Source: Neobacillus soli NBRC 102451
GTDB lineage: Bacteria > Bacillota > Bacilli > Bacillales > Cytobacillaceae
NCBI RefSeq assembly: GCF_001591665.1
Contig: NZ_BCVI01000033.1
Location: 62,001-126,000, forward strand
Length of the DNA stretch: 64,000 nucleotides
Direction of reading: 5' to 3'
Shown here in pieces: positions 41,837 to 50,823 of this stretch (its first letter is position 1; each line of letters begins with the position of its first letter). The notes below the pieces were generated by a model. That model was not told where the DNA came from. It searched no databases and was given only the letters and a program-made list of their open reading frames with translations. A program made the position numbers and the translations under genes.

Positions 41837-43393
41837 ATGATTACAAACAATCTTCGTTTTTCTGGTTTGGTTTCTGGAATGGATACCGAGACCCTTGTAA
41901 AAAAATTAATGGATGCGGAAAAAGCGCAATTAAATAAAGTTTTGCAAAATAAGACAAAGACTGAATGGAAAGTAGATGCTTATCGAGAGGTAAATACGAA
42001 ATTCTTAGACTTACGTTCGGCGACTGAAAATCTAAGGCTAGAAGCTACTTTTAACAAAAGTAAACTTACTTCATCAGACCTCAGTAAGGTAGAGGTCTCA
42101 TTAACGGGAGCAGCAAGCAGAAGCGAGTATATCATTTCTTCTGCGAAGCCTTATCAGCCGGGCATACCTTCCTCCATAAAATTTTCATCCGCTGGTGTGA
42201 CAAGTGAGACAAGTGAATTTGGGGCAGGGAATGGGTTTCAGTTTACCCTGAACGGGGAAATCATTGACCTCGGTGATCACGATACGATTCGAGGCGCGAT
42301 GACAAAAATCAATGCCTTAGCCGATAAAACCGGAGTTACTGCCAGCTATTCAAGCGGCGATCAGGCAATTGTTTTTACCGCGAAAGACGCGACGAAGGAT
42401 ATAACTATTTCTAATGTATCGAACGGTAATAATGTATTAAAGATAGCAGCGGGTACTGTCAGCGAGACACAAAATGATTTCCCGGCAGGTAACCCGAGTG
42501 GTGCTGCCGGAAACTCAGGCGTGAAAGCTGTCGATGGCGAGGTAACGATTAATGGAACGAAACTGACGCTAAAAAGTAATCAGCTAAGCTACGACGGGAT
42601 TACCTTTACCATTAAAACAGAAATACCAACGGGCAGCCATGTAACGATTACGAAAAAGGCGGATGTCGATTCCATCTTCGACAGCATTAAAAACTTTGTG
42701 GATAAATATAACGACACGATTAAAAGCTTGAATGATAAGTTAGGTGAGAAGCGCAATAAAAACTTTTCTCCGCTTTTAGATGACCAGAAAAAGGATATGA
42801 AAGAGAAAGAAATAGAGTTGTGGGAAGAAAAAGCGAAGAGTGGTTTATTGCAAAGTGATCGGATGATTTCTTCGGCTTTGGATAAATTGAGACGTACGTT
42901 ATACTCCAGTGTTGGTGATTCGAATCCCCAAAAAATGAATAGCTCCTTTGATTCACTAGCTGAAATTGGTATAACGACAAGTTCTAATTACAAGGACAAT
43001 GGTAAGCTGGTAATCGATGAAAGTAAATTAAGAGCAGCGCTAGAAAATAATATTCAAGATGTCACCTTGTTATTTACTAAAAAATATGACACCACTAAGC
43101 CGGGAGACAATACCGCTAATAATAAAGACGAATTTAACAACAGCGGGATTGGTTGGAGGCTGTACGATCAACTCAATGAAACGATGAAGGAAATTACTAA
43201 AACTGCGGGTACTTCCAATGACGCGTATCTATCGAAATCCCTGCAGCAGCTGGATACCCAAATCGATTCTTGGGAGAAACGATTACAAATAAAAGAAAAT
43301 TATTATTGGAAACAGTTCACGGCAATGGAGCAGGCAATTCAAAAGGCCAATACCCAAAGCGGTTGGTTAACGCAGCAATTGGGCGGAGGTTGA
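41837..43393 (+). CDS. fliD: Filament cap protein FliD
   Basis: A 518-residue protein (HAP2). N-terminal FSGLVSGMDTETLVKKLMDA and C-terminal MTKNA-like coiled region (SLQQLDTQIDSWEKRLQIKE, YWKQFTAMEQAIQKANTQSG) are diagnostic. It caps the filament and inserts flagellin. Upstream, AAAATGCCGTTAT at about 41785 resembles a sigma-D -10 and is shared with the hag leader. ATG at 41837 with GGAGG upstream. First gene of fliD-fliT-fliS. Confidence 0.94.
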   Translation: MITNNLRFSGLVSGMDTETLVKKLMDAEKAQLNKVLQNKTKTEWKVDAYREVNTKFLDLRSATENLRLEATFNKSKLTSSDLSKVEVSLTGAASRSEYIISSAKPYQPGIPSSIKFSSAGVTSETSEFGAGNGFQFTLNGEIIDLGDHDTIRGAMTKINALADKTGVTASYSSGDQAIVFTAKDATKDITISNVSNGNNVLKIAAGTVSETQNDFPAGNPSGAAGNSGVKAVDGEVTINGTKLTLKSNQLSYDGITFTIKTEIPTGSHVTITKKADVDSIFDSIKNFVDKYNDTIKSLNDKLGEKRNKNFSPLLDDQKKDMKEKEIELWEEKAKSGLLQSDRMISSALDKLRRTLYSSVGDSNPQKMNSSFDSLAEIGITTSSNYKDNGKLVIDESKLRAALENNIQDVTLLFTKKYDTTKPGDNTANNKDEFNNSGIGWRLYDQLNETMKEITKTAGTSNDAYLSKSLQQLDTQIDSWEKRLQIKENYYWKQFTAMEQAIQKANTQSGWLTQQLGGG

Positions 43394-43397
43394 AACC

Positions 43398-43754
43398 TTG
43401 TACGAAGAAAAAGAAGCTTTACTTAAAAAGTATCATCAGCTTACTAAGCAATTAGTAAACGACAGGGACGAATTGGCGGCAGAAGATATTCAAGCCATTT
43501 TGGATGAACGGCAGGCCTGTATCGGAGAAGTAAACCAATTGGATCGAAATGCGGGTCAGATTATTCTAAACCCAGCAATCAATGAGCAGCTGTTGCAGAT
43601 GATTCCATTAGAGACATCCCTTCAAGAAAAGCTAAAGGAAGCACGGCAAAAGGTGATTGCGAATATTCACGCTCTCAAAAAGGAAAAAAGTATCAAAAAT
43701 TATGGTGAATCATCGCCCGTTTCTCATGGTTTATTTTATGACAAAAGAAAATAG
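43398..43754 (+). CDS. FliT-like export chaperone
   Basis: A 118-residue helical protein (LLKKYHQLTKQLVNDRDELA, ILDERQACIGEVNQLDRNAG). Size, coiled-coil pattern and position between fliD and fliS fit FliT, the FliD export chaperone; in B. subtilis fliT follows fliS instead. Sequence similarity in this family is low, so the call rests mainly on context. TTG start at 43398 with GGAGGTTG upstream. Confidence 0.7.
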   Translation: MYEEKEALLKKYHQLTKQLVNDRDELAAEDIQAILDERQACIGEVNQLDRNAGQIILNPAINEQLLQMIPLETSLQEKLKEARQKVIANIHALKKEKSIKNYGESSPVSHGLFYDKRK

Positions 43755-43771
43755 CAGAAAGGTGGAAATTC

Positions 43772-44149
43772 ATGTCTCTTACACATCCTTACCAAGCCTA
43801 TGAGAATAATCAAGTGTTATTTGCCAAGGGGGAAGAACTTACACTGCTTTTATATAAAGGTGCGGTGAAATTTATTGAACAGGCAAAACTTGCGATGGAA
43901 AAAAAAGATTGGTCAAGGGCCAATAATCGAATCATTAAAACGCAGAATATCATTAGTGAATTAATGGTAACGCTAAACATGGATATGGAAATATCAAATT
44001 CACTTATTCTTCTCTATGACTATATGAAGCAAAGGTTGATAGAAGCCAATATAAAAAAAGAGATGAAAATACTAAATGAAGTTCAGGAAATGCTGGTAGA
44101 ATTACTAGGAGCTTGGACGGAAGCGATGAAGGTTATTAGACCTACTTAA
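43772..44149 (+). CDS. fliS: Flagellin export chaperone FliS
   Basis: A 125-residue four-helix protein: HPYQAYENNQVLFAKGEELT, LLYKGAVKFIEQAKLAMEKK, then NNRIIKTQNIISELMVTLNM. FliS binds the flagellin C-terminus and prevents early assembly. AAAGGTGG before ATG 43772; its stop lies in the terminator stem. Confidence 0.94.
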   Translation: MSLTHPYQAYENNQVLFAKGEELTLLLYKGAVKFIEQAKLAMEKKDWSRANNRIIKTQNIISELMVTLNMDMEISNSLILLYDYMKQRLIEANIKKEMKILNEVQEMLVELLGAWTEAMKVIRPT

Positions 44150-44182
44150 CTTGTTATTTTTTTGTTAAGTAGGTCTTTTTTC
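44138..44182 (+). terminator. Terminator after fliS
   Basis: AGACCTACTTAAC (44138-44150) and GTTAAGTAGGTCT (44164-44176), perfect 13 bp, then T-run; it separates fliD-fliS from the flgB operon. Confidence 0.92.
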
Positions 44183-44270
44183 GTTTTTTCCCCATTGTAA
44201 TATTTTTCATGTCATTGTAATATTAAAGTATTGAAAATTTCGACCACATTCACCAGAAAACGACATTCAC

Positions 44271-44358
44271 AATCCGATAAAGGCAAACCTGGAGAAATCC
44301 AGGGACGCAAAGCTATAGGGGCTAAAATCAATCATGATTACGCCAGCCAGTTGCCGAA
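44271..44358 (+). ncRNA. Cyclic di-GMP-I (GEMM) riboswitch aptamer
   Basis: All GEMM-I parts are present. AAAGGCAAACC begins the core. P2 is CCTGGA-GAAA-TCCAGG with a GAAA tetraloop, followed by the invariant GGACGCAAAGC. P3 pairs GGCT/AGCC and AATCA/TGATT and carries a CTAAA...TACG tetraloop receptor. GTTGCC at 44350-44355 pairs with GGCAA(A) to close P1. It lies about 100 bp upstream of flgB, at the head of the basal-body/export operon. An intrinsic terminator follows at 44380-44406, so ligand binding should act on transcription elongation. Same arrangement as the known switch before flgB in Clostridioides difficile. Confidence 0.93.
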
Positions 44359-44379
44359 GAGTTATAGTTTATTTACTAT

Positions 44380-44406
44380 TGCTATTCTTCGGAATAGTAT
44401 TTTTTT
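44380..44406 (+). terminator. Riboswitch-controlled terminator
   Basis: TGCTATTC (44380-44387), super-stable TTCG loop closed by C-G, GAATAGTA (44392-44399), then seven T residues. CCGAAGA at the aptamer's 3' end (44354-44360) is complementary to TCTTCGG across the terminator's loop, giving an alternative antiterminator when P1 is open. This predicts OFF when c-di-GMP is high. Confidence 0.85.
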
Positions 44407-44455
44407 GTCGTTAAAAAAATTGGTAAAAAATAACATAAGTGAGAGGAGGTTATTT

Positions 44456-44836
44456 ATGCTGCAAAACATTACCGTCCTGCAACAGGCTTTAGATGCTTCT
44501 GTTTTAAGACATAATGCCATTTCAAACAATATAGCAAATGTTAATACGCCAAATTACAAGCCTCAAAAAGTAGTTTTTGAGGAAATTCTAAAGGGAGAAC
44601 TAGCAAACTCGTCTTTCAAGGGTAAACGGTCCGACTCCAAACATATTCCCATCGGAAATTCAATCGCCAAGCCCTTTATTACCGAGCAACCTATGGTGAT
44701 GCAAAATAATGGGAATGGCGTAGATGTCGATAGCGAAATGACCAATTTAACAAAAAACTCCATTTGGTATCAAACACTAAGCTATCAGCTAAGTGAAGAA
44801 TTTAATTTATTAAAAACAGCTATTAAGTCAAGGTAG
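44456..44836 (+). CDS. flgB: Proximal rod protein FlgB
   Basis: A 126-residue rod protein: LQQALDASVLRHNAISNNIA and NVNTPNYKPQKVVFEE, C-terminal NGVDVDSEMTNLTKNSIWYQ. The in-frame open region extends back to 44231 but runs through the riboswitch; ATG 44456 with GAGAGGAGG upstream is the true start. First gene of the ~15-kb operon ending with sigD. Confidence 0.94.
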   Translation: MLQNITVLQQALDASVLRHNAISNNIANVNTPNYKPQKVVFEEILKGELANSSFKGKRSDSKHIPIGNSIAKPFITEQPMVMQNNGNGVDVDSEMTNLTKNSIWYQTLSYQLSEEFNLLKTAIKSR

Positions 44837-44847
44837 GGGATTCTAAT

Positions 44848-45288
44848 ATGTCAATGTTTGCGCCATTAAACATTAGTTCTTCGGCATTAACAGCAGGACG
44901 TCTGAAAATGGATATCATTTCTTCAAATATCGCCAATGCCACAACCACGAGAGGGAAATTGGTTAATGGGGAATGGATACCCTATCGAAGAAAAATGGTG
45001 GAGGTAGAGCCAAAGGGGACGGCACCGTTCAGTCAATTTTTAAAAGATGAACTCGGGGCCAATGGAGTAAAAGTAACCGGGATTGTAGAAGACAAGACAC
45101 CTTTTCAACCTATATATGATCCAACAAATCCCGACGCAAACAAGGATGGATACGTGATGATGCCTAACGTGGATATCACGAAAGAAATGGTGGACCTTAT
45201 GAGTGCCTCAAGGGCCTATGAAGCAAATATTACCGCCTTTAATGTGGGAAAAAGTATCTCTTTAAAAGCTTTAGATATTGGTAAATAA
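44848..45288 (+). CDS. flgC: Proximal rod protein FlgC
   Basis: A 146-residue rod protein with LNISSSALTAGRLKMDIISS, NIANATTTRG and the C-terminal MPNVDITKEMVDLMSASRAY EANITAFN block typical of FlgC. It lies 11 bp after flgB, with AGGGGA upstream of ATG 44848. Confidence 0.94.
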   Translation: MSMFAPLNISSSALTAGRLKMDIISSNIANATTTRGKLVNGEWIPYRRKMVEVEPKGTAPFSQFLKDELGANGVKVTGIVEDKTPFQPIYDPTNPDANKDGYVMMPNVDITKEMVDLMSASRAYEANITAFNVGKSISLKALDIGK

Positions 45289-45300
45289 GGAGTTTATCTA

Positions 45301-45600
45301 ATGAAAATTGATCAATTGTCAGCAAACTCATCACCGTTTTTTGAAATAAATCGAAATGTACATCCGGTGTCCTCACCAAAGACTTCCTTTTCCTCGGCGT
45401 TGGGCGAGGCATTGCAAAACGCAAACGAAACGATTGTGAATTCAGAGAAGATGTCAGAAAGAATCGCAACCGGTGAAATAAAGAATATTCATGATGTCAC
45501 GATTGCAGCCCAAAAGGCCCAAATTGCTCTTCAGTTAACAACGACAGTCAGGGATAAAGTGGTTGAAGCCTATCAGGAAATTATGAGAATGCAAGTCTAA
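45301..45600 (+). CDS. fliE: MS-ring/rod junction protein FliE
   Basis: A 99-residue protein; SFSSALGEALQNANETIVNS and the end QLTTTVRDKVVEAYQEIMRM are the FliE signature. It links the MS ring to the rod. AAGGAG before ATG 45301. Confidence 0.93.
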   Translation: MKIDQLSANSSPFFEINRNVHPVSSPKTSFSSALGEALQNANETIVNSEKMSERIATGEIKNIHDVTIAAQKAQIALQLTTTVRDKVVEAYQEIMRMQV

Positions 45601-45637
45601 TGGGCAGCTTATTTTTGACTAGAACGGCGGGGAATTT

Positions 45638-47254
45638 ATGAAACAAAAATTCGTTGACTTGAAGGAAAAATTATCGCAGTCTTGGAAAAATGGCAGCAAA
45701 AAGAGCAAAACGTTATATATAGGTACATTCATAGCAGTGGCAGCCATTTTAAGCATATTTATTTTCTTCTTTTTGAAACCAAATTATGTTCCACTCTATA
45801 CAAATAGCTTAAGTCAAAAGGAAATCGGTGAAATTAAGGGAGTTTTAGAAAAACAAGGATTCACCACCTATAAAATTTCCAATAATGGGACGCAAATCCT
45901 TGTTCCAAAAGAATCGGCTCCCGACTTGATTGTTAATTTGGCGTCTGAAGGCCTTCCTAAAAATGGTCCGATTAGTTTTACAGACCAGACAAAGGATCTG
46001 AAGTTCGGCATAACGGAACAGGAATTAGACGTCATCGAGAGGGAAACGATTCAGAAGCAATTAGCTAATTTAATGACAAAGATAAGTGGTGTGAAAAGCG
46101 CCGAGGTTATGATTACCGTGCCAAAGGATAGTGTCTTTATTCGGCCGGAGAATGAAGGGAAAGCAAGTGCCTCCATCATTATTGACCTAGAACCGGGCAC
46201 TGAACTAGAACAAGGCCAAATTAAAGCACTCTATTTCTTAGCCTCTAAGAGTATCCCTAATCTGCCAAAGGAAAATATCGTGATTACCGATCAATACGGT
46301 CAGCTATTAACATTAGCTAATTCTGATGATGCAAGCTTTGATGGAACAGATAGCTATGAAAACCAAAGAAAAGTGAAACAAAAGGTTGAGGCAGACATTC
46401 AGCAAAGCATTCAACAGATGTTAGGCACGATGCTAGGTAGAGACAAAGTATACGTTCAGACATTCGCCAAGTTGAATTTTGATAAGGTAAAAACAGAGCA
46501 AAGCCTTGTGGAGCCGTCGAACAAGGATACAAATGAAGGAATTAAGGTAAGTGTTGAAGAGATTTCCAAAATATATAAAGGCAAGGGAACACCTCCTACC
46601 GGCGGGGTGGATGGGACAGGTGAGGGTGATGTTCCGGCCTATGCCTCAAACGGCGATGGTGGAACTAGTGAATACACGGATACTCAAAATAGAATCAATT
46701 ACGAAGTCAATCGGATTACAAAAGAAATTATCCAAAGTCCCTATACGTTAGAAGACTTAACCATTAATGTCGGTGTCGAGCCTCCTAACCCGAGAATTCC
46801 CAATTCGTTAACACCTGACACGGTAGCAAACATCAGAAATATCCTCTCCAATGTGGTTCGGACCGCCATTGGCAGCAATAATACGATGACAAATGCAGAT
46901 ATTAACAACCGGATTACGGTATTCCCGAGAGAATTTTCCGGAAAAACAGAAATGGCTGTTCCACAAGCCAAAGATACAGAGAAAAAGTCTTATTTGAATT
47001 ATATCTTACTTGGACTCGCGGCATTAGCTTTACTAGTTGGCGGAATCCTGGTCGGCAGATTACTCAAGCGTAAAAAGGATGAGGATCTCGATCCATTTTC
47101 AGAATACTTGGAAGCAAAAAAGATTGATGAATTTGATGAATCCTTAATGAAAAAGGAAACCGTGCAAGATGAAATTAACGAATTAGCAGGTAAAAATACG
47201 GAGGAATTCGTTGATCTCTTACGCTACTGGTTAAAAGAAGAAAAGGAGGGATAA
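45638..47254 (+). CDS. fliF: MS-ring protein FliF
   Basis: A 538-residue protein with two membrane helices (about 26-47 and 450-470) enclosing the ring-building motifs (YVPLYTNSLSQKEIGEIKGV, LEKQGFTTYKISNNGTQILV, EGLPKNGPISF) and a C-terminal cytoplasmic tail that binds FliG. It forms the base plate of the flagellum. A Gly-rich loop (PPTGGVDGTGEGDVPAYASN) lies before the second helix. One base separates it from fliG. Confidence 0.95.
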   Translation: MKQKFVDLKEKLSQSWKNGSKKSKTLYIGTFIAVAAILSIFIFFFLKPNYVPLYTNSLSQKEIGEIKGVLEKQGFTTYKISNNGTQILVPKESAPDLIVNLASEGLPKNGPISFTDQTKDLKFGITEQELDVIERETIQKQLANLMTKISGVKSAEVMITVPKDSVFIRPENEGKASASIIIDLEPGTELEQGQIKALYFLASKSIPNLPKENIVITDQYGQLLTLANSDDASFDGTDSYENQRKVKQKVEADIQQSIQQMLGTMLGRDKVYVQTFAKLNFDKVKTEQSLVEPSNKDTNEGIKVSVEEISKIYKGKGTPPTGGVDGTGEGDVPAYASNGDGGTSEYTDTQNRINYEVNRITKEIIQSPYTLEDLTINVGVEPPNPRIPNSLTPDTVANIRNILSNVVRTAIGSNNTMTNADINNRITVFPREFSGKTEMAVPQAKDTEKKSYLNYILLGLAALALLVGGILVGRLLKRKKDEDLDPFSEYLEAKKIDEFDESLMKKETVQDEINELAGKNTEEFVDLLRYWLKEEKEG

Positions 47255-47255
47255 C

Positions 47256-48257
47256 ATGCGCAAGCTAACGGGAATTCAAAAAGTGGCCATTCTTTTGGTT
47301 TCTTTAGGAATAAAGGGTTCCTCCACGATTTACAAACACTTGAAAGAAGAAGAAGTGGAATTATTAACGAAAGAAATTGCTACTCTTCAATGGATTGATT
47401 CAAAAGTGAAGGAAGACGTTTTAAATGAATTTTACCAAATGGCTTCTAAACGAAATGTTGTTTCAAAAGGTGGAGAACATTTTGCTAAGGATGTCCTTGC
47501 CCTTTCGTTTGGAGAAGAGAAAGCAAATGAAATGCTCCATCGTTCTTCCGAAAAGAATCTAAAGAAGCCATTCTACTTTGCTCATAGGGCTGAACCGGTC
47601 CAGATCTTGAACCTTTTGCAATATGAGAATTCTCAAACGATTGCCCTTGTTTTATCGTATTTAGATTCGAAAAAGGCATCGGCCATCCTTTCTTCATTTT
47701 CAGCCGAAAAACAAACCGACATTGCCACGAAAATTGCCTTAATGGACACCGTATCTCCGGAAGTGGTGCGGCAAGTCGAGGAAGTTCTTCAAGAAAAGCT
47801 CGCGACTACTACATCGCAAGATTATACGGTAAACAATGGGATTGATAATATAGTCAATATTTTAACCAGCGTTGACCGCGGCACAGAAAAACATATCTTA
47901 GAAGCCTTATCACAGCAAAGTCCAAGCCTGGCAGATGAAATCAAAGGAAAGATGTTTATCTTTGAAGATATTGCTCTCTTAGATAATTATTCGATTCAAA
48001 GAATTCTTCGCGATGTCGATAGTGAAGACTTATATTTAGCCTTGAAAATTGCCAGTGAAGATTTAAAAGAAACGATCTTTAGAAACATCTCGAAAAGACG
48101 TGTGGAATTACTTGAAGAACAAGGGAAATATGATAAACCTGTTCGGATGAAGGAAGCGGAGGAAGCACAAGGCCGCATCGTAAGAATTGTTCGAAAGTTG
48201 GAAGAAGAGGGTTCCATCATTATCGAAAGAAGAGGTGGAGAGGCAGTTGTCGTCTAA
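47256..48257 (+). CDS. fliG: Rotor/switch protein FliG
   Basis: A 333-residue C-ring protein: N-terminal LTGIQKVAILLVSLGIKGSS, middle EPVQILNLLQYENSQTIALV (EHPQ-like, here EPVQ) and C-terminal torque helix region FEDIALLDNYSIQRILRDVD. Charged residues for MotA contact are kept. AAGGAGGG before ATG 47256. Confidence 0.95.
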   Translation: MRKLTGIQKVAILLVSLGIKGSSTIYKHLKEEEVELLTKEIATLQWIDSKVKEDVLNEFYQMASKRNVVSKGGEHFAKDVLALSFGEEKANEMLHRSSEKNLKKPFYFAHRAEPVQILNLLQYENSQTIALVLSYLDSKKASAILSSFSAEKQTDIATKIALMDTVSPEVVRQVEEVLQEKLATTTSQDYTVNNGIDNIVNILTSVDRGTEKHILEALSQQSPSLADEIKGKMFIFEDIALLDNYSIQRILRDVDSEDLYLALKIASEDLKETIFRNISKRRVELLEEQGKYDKPVRMKEAEEAQGRIVRIVRKLEEEGSIIIERRGGEAVVV

Positions 48258-49032
48258 GATTTTCAAAAATACTTCCATCCATCCTGTCATCGAAGCTAAA
48301 TTGCTGTTAACAAGAAAGAAGCTGAATAATGATTCCGGCCTTTCGCTTGAATCGGATCAATGCGCTGAGGAGTGCATCAAACACGCGGAACAACAAGCAG
48401 CCACGCTGTTGGAAAAGGCCCACGAGCAGATTTTACGAGAAAAAGAAACGGCAGAATCCGAGCTTCTGCAGTGGAAACGACTCCAACGAGAGAAAATAAT
48501 GGCCGAACTCGAAGAAATCAAAAAGCAGGGGTGGAGCGAAGGGTACGATGCAGGGATTAGCCAGGCAGAGAACGACTATTCCTCCCAAATCCAGTTAGCT
48601 GCAGAGGTCTTGGAAAAGGCCTATAAAGAGAAGAAGGACATTATCAAAGAATCAGAACCGTTTGTGATTGAGCTTTCCATCCAAATGGCCTCCAAGATTA
48701 TTCAACAGGAATTAGCAGCAAATCCAGATGTACTCATTGAGATGATTAAACGAAACCTGGTCGATTCCAATGAGCGCTCGATGATTTCGATTTGTGTTAG
48801 TCCAGAGGATTTTACCTTCGTCCAAAATCAGCGCAATCTTTTACTTGAATCCTTGGAGGGGCAAATTGAAGTGAAAATTTTACCGGAGCACTCCATCGAA
48901 AAAGGCGGCTGTGTCATCCGCACCTCTTATGGAAGTATTGATGCCCGGATTGATGTTCAATTGAGGGAAATAAAACAAGCATTGCTTAAAACGTTACGGG
49001 ATGATTCGTATGAAGAAAATGCTCGAGATTGA
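48247..49032 (+). CDS. fliH: Export ATPase regulator FliH
   Basis: About 261 residues: coiled coil (about 45-125) and C-terminal globular part (SIQMASKIIQQELAANPDVL; GGCVIRTSYGSIDARIDVQL). FliH binds FliI and tethers it to the export gate. The TTG at 48247, 6 bases after GGTGGAG and overlapping the end of fliG, is preferred to the longer open frame from 48187, which is wholly inside fliG. Confidence 0.88.
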   Translation: MSSKIFKNTSIHPVIEAKLLLTRKKLNNDSGLSLESDQCAEECIKHAEQQAATLLEKAHEQILREKETAESELLQWKRLQREKIMAELEEIKKQGWSEGYDAGISQAENDYSSQIQLAAEVLEKAYKEKKDIIKESEPFVIELSIQMASKIIQQELAANPDVLIEMIKRNLVDSNERSMISICVSPEDFTFVQNQRNLLLESLEGQIEVKILPEHSIEKGGCVIRTSYGSIDARIDVQLREIKQALLKTLRDDSYEENARD

Positions 49033-50338
49033 TAAATATTTGCACGTGCTGCAGACAATTAATCCGATTAAGTTTAATGGAAAGGTGACCCAGGTGATTG
49101 GCCTTACGATTGAATCACAAGGCCCCGATGTCAAAATGGGCGATGTTTGTCATATCTATCCCTCAATGGGTGAACCTCCATTAGAAGCTGAGGTTGTCGG
49201 CTTTAAAGGGAATCGAGTCCTATTAATGCCCTTAGGAGAGATTGTTTCGATTGGACCAGGCTGCGAAGTGGTATCCACCGGCAAACCATTAACTGTCAAG
49301 GTGGGAATGGAATTATTAGGGAGCGTGTTAGATGGTTTGGGCAAACCGATGGATGAAAGTCCATTGTCTTCCGGATTAATTGAAGTGGTCACAAATAACA
49401 ATCCGCCTAACCCCTTGAAACGCCCGCGAATCCACGAGCCATTGAATGTGGGTGTTCGTTCAATTGACGGGCTGCTTACAATTGGAAAAGGGCAAAGGGT
49501 CGGCATCTTTGCCGGAAGCGGCGTTGGAAAAAGCACCTTATTAGGGATGATTGCAAGAAATACGAGTGCAGATGTAAATGTCATTGGGCTGATTGGAGAA
49601 CGGGGAAGAGAGGTTCTTGATTTTATCGAAAGAGACTTAGGGAAAGAAGGCTTGGAAAAATCAGTAGTGATTGTGGCTACTAGCGACCAGCCGGCTTTAG
49701 TCAGGATCAAAGGGGCAATCATCGCTACGACGATTGCTGAATTTTTCCGCGATCAAGGCTTAAGTGTGAATCTGATGATTGATTCTGTTACCCGGTACGC
49801 GATGGCACAAAGAGAAATTGGCTTGGCCATCGGGGAGCCGCCAACGACAAAAGGGTATACTCCATCGGTTTTCGCCATGCTGCCAAAGCTCTTAGAAAGG
49901 GCTGGAACGGGACCAAAGGGTGAAATTACAGCCTTTTATACGGTCTTAGTCGACGGTGACGATATGAATGAACCGATTGCAGACACTGCCAGAGGAATCT
50001 TGGACGGGCACATTGTGTTAGATCGGAAATTAGCACAGCAAGGACATTATCCGTCGATTAACATTTTAAACAGCGTCAGCCGTGTCATGAAAGATATCGC
50101 TACGGCTCCGCATCTTCAGGCGGCAGAGAAAATTAAGCAATACATGGCGATTTATAAAGAGGCAGAGGATTTAATTAAAATCGGAGCCTATAAGCAAGGG
50201 ACGAATCCGGAAATTGATTTATCGATTAAGTATAAAGCGTGGATTGACAACTTCTTAAAACAAGGAGTGAATGAAGCATCCCATTTAGATGATTCCATTC
50301 AAACAATGATTCAACAATTCGGGGGGATGGTTACATGA
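49010..50338 (+). CDS. fliI: Flagellar export ATPase FliI
   Basis: About 442 residues, F1-ATPase-beta-like. Walker A GSGVGKST near residue 170, IGERGREVLDFIERDLG, Walker B region LMIDSVTRYAMAQREIGLAI, and the DGDDMNEPIADTARGILDGH motif. It energises export of axial proteins. ATGs at 49001, 49010 and 49019 are all in frame; 49010 has GGGATGA upstream. The N-terminus overlaps fliH. The stop overlaps the fliJ ATG. Confidence 0.95.
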   Translation: MKKMLEIDKYLHVLQTINPIKFNGKVTQVIGLTIESQGPDVKMGDVCHIYPSMGEPPLEAEVVGFKGNRVLLMPLGEIVSIGPGCEVVSTGKPLTVKVGMELLGSVLDGLGKPMDESPLSSGLIEVVTNNNPPNPLKRPRIHEPLNVGVRSIDGLLTIGKGQRVGIFAGSGVGKSTLLGMIARNTSADVNVIGLIGERGREVLDFIERDLGKEGLEKSVVIVATSDQPALVRIKGAIIATTIAEFFRDQGLSVNLMIDSVTRYAMAQREIGLAIGEPPTTKGYTPSVFAMLPKLLERAGTGPKGEITAFYTVLVDGDDMNEPIADTARGILDGHIVLDRKLAQQGHYPSINILNSVSRVMKDIATAPHLQAAEKIKQYMAIYKEAEDLIKIGAYKQGTNPEIDLSIKYKAWIDNFLKQGVNEASHLDDSIQTMIQQFGGMVT

Positions 50339-50778
50339 GTTTCCAATTTCAGTTTGAAAGGATTCTGACCATGAAGGAGAAAGAGACTGAATCCGCATTA
50401 AATGAAATGAATATGTTTAAGAGAATGAAAGAAACAGCTGAAAATCAATTACTTGAGCTGGTCGAGAAAAAAGACAGCTACATGAATGACTATCAAAACA
50501 TGATGCGAAATTCTATCAGGGTAACGGAAATACAGGAAAGAGAACAATATCTCCTTTTTCTTAACAAGCAAATTGAAAAGGGTAGGAAAAAGGTCTTGGA
50601 AATTACAAAGGAATTTAACGTAAAAAATAGGATGTTAGTAGCTAAAAACCAGGAAGAAAAGGTTTGGAGTACTTGGCGGGAACGGTCGTTAGAAGAGTAT
50701 ACGGAGAAACTAAACAAAGAAGAACAAAATTCGTTGGATGAGATGGCGGTTATCCGCTATTTTCGCAATAAAAACTAG
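50335..50778 (+). CDS. fliJ: Export chaperone/stalk protein FliJ
   Basis: A 147-residue coiled-coil protein (FQFQFERILTMKEKETESAL, then continuous heptads). FliJ is the central stalk of the FliI ATPase ring. It overlaps fliI by four bases (ATGA), typical for this pair. Confidence 0.9.
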   Translation: MSFQFQFERILTMKEKETESALNEMNMFKRMKETAENQLLELVEKKDSYMNDYQNMMRNSIRVTEIQEREQYLLFLNKQIEKGRKKVLEITKEFNVKNRMLVAKNQEEKVWSTWRERSLEEYTEKLNKEEQNSLDEMAVIRYFRNKN

Positions 50779-50823
50779 CCGCATCAAGTCAGTAAAACCA
50801 GCAAGCTTACTAAAAGGGAAAGA

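Noticed and set aside
44231..44455. In-frame N-terminal extension of flgB (75 codons)
   Set aside because: It runs through the c-di-GMP riboswitch and terminator; the ATG at 44456 has a strong ribosome site and gives the normal FlgB N-terminus.
48187..48246. Longer FliH N-terminus
   Set aside because: The extra 20 codons lie wholly inside fliG; the TTG at 48247 has a ribosome site at proper spacing.
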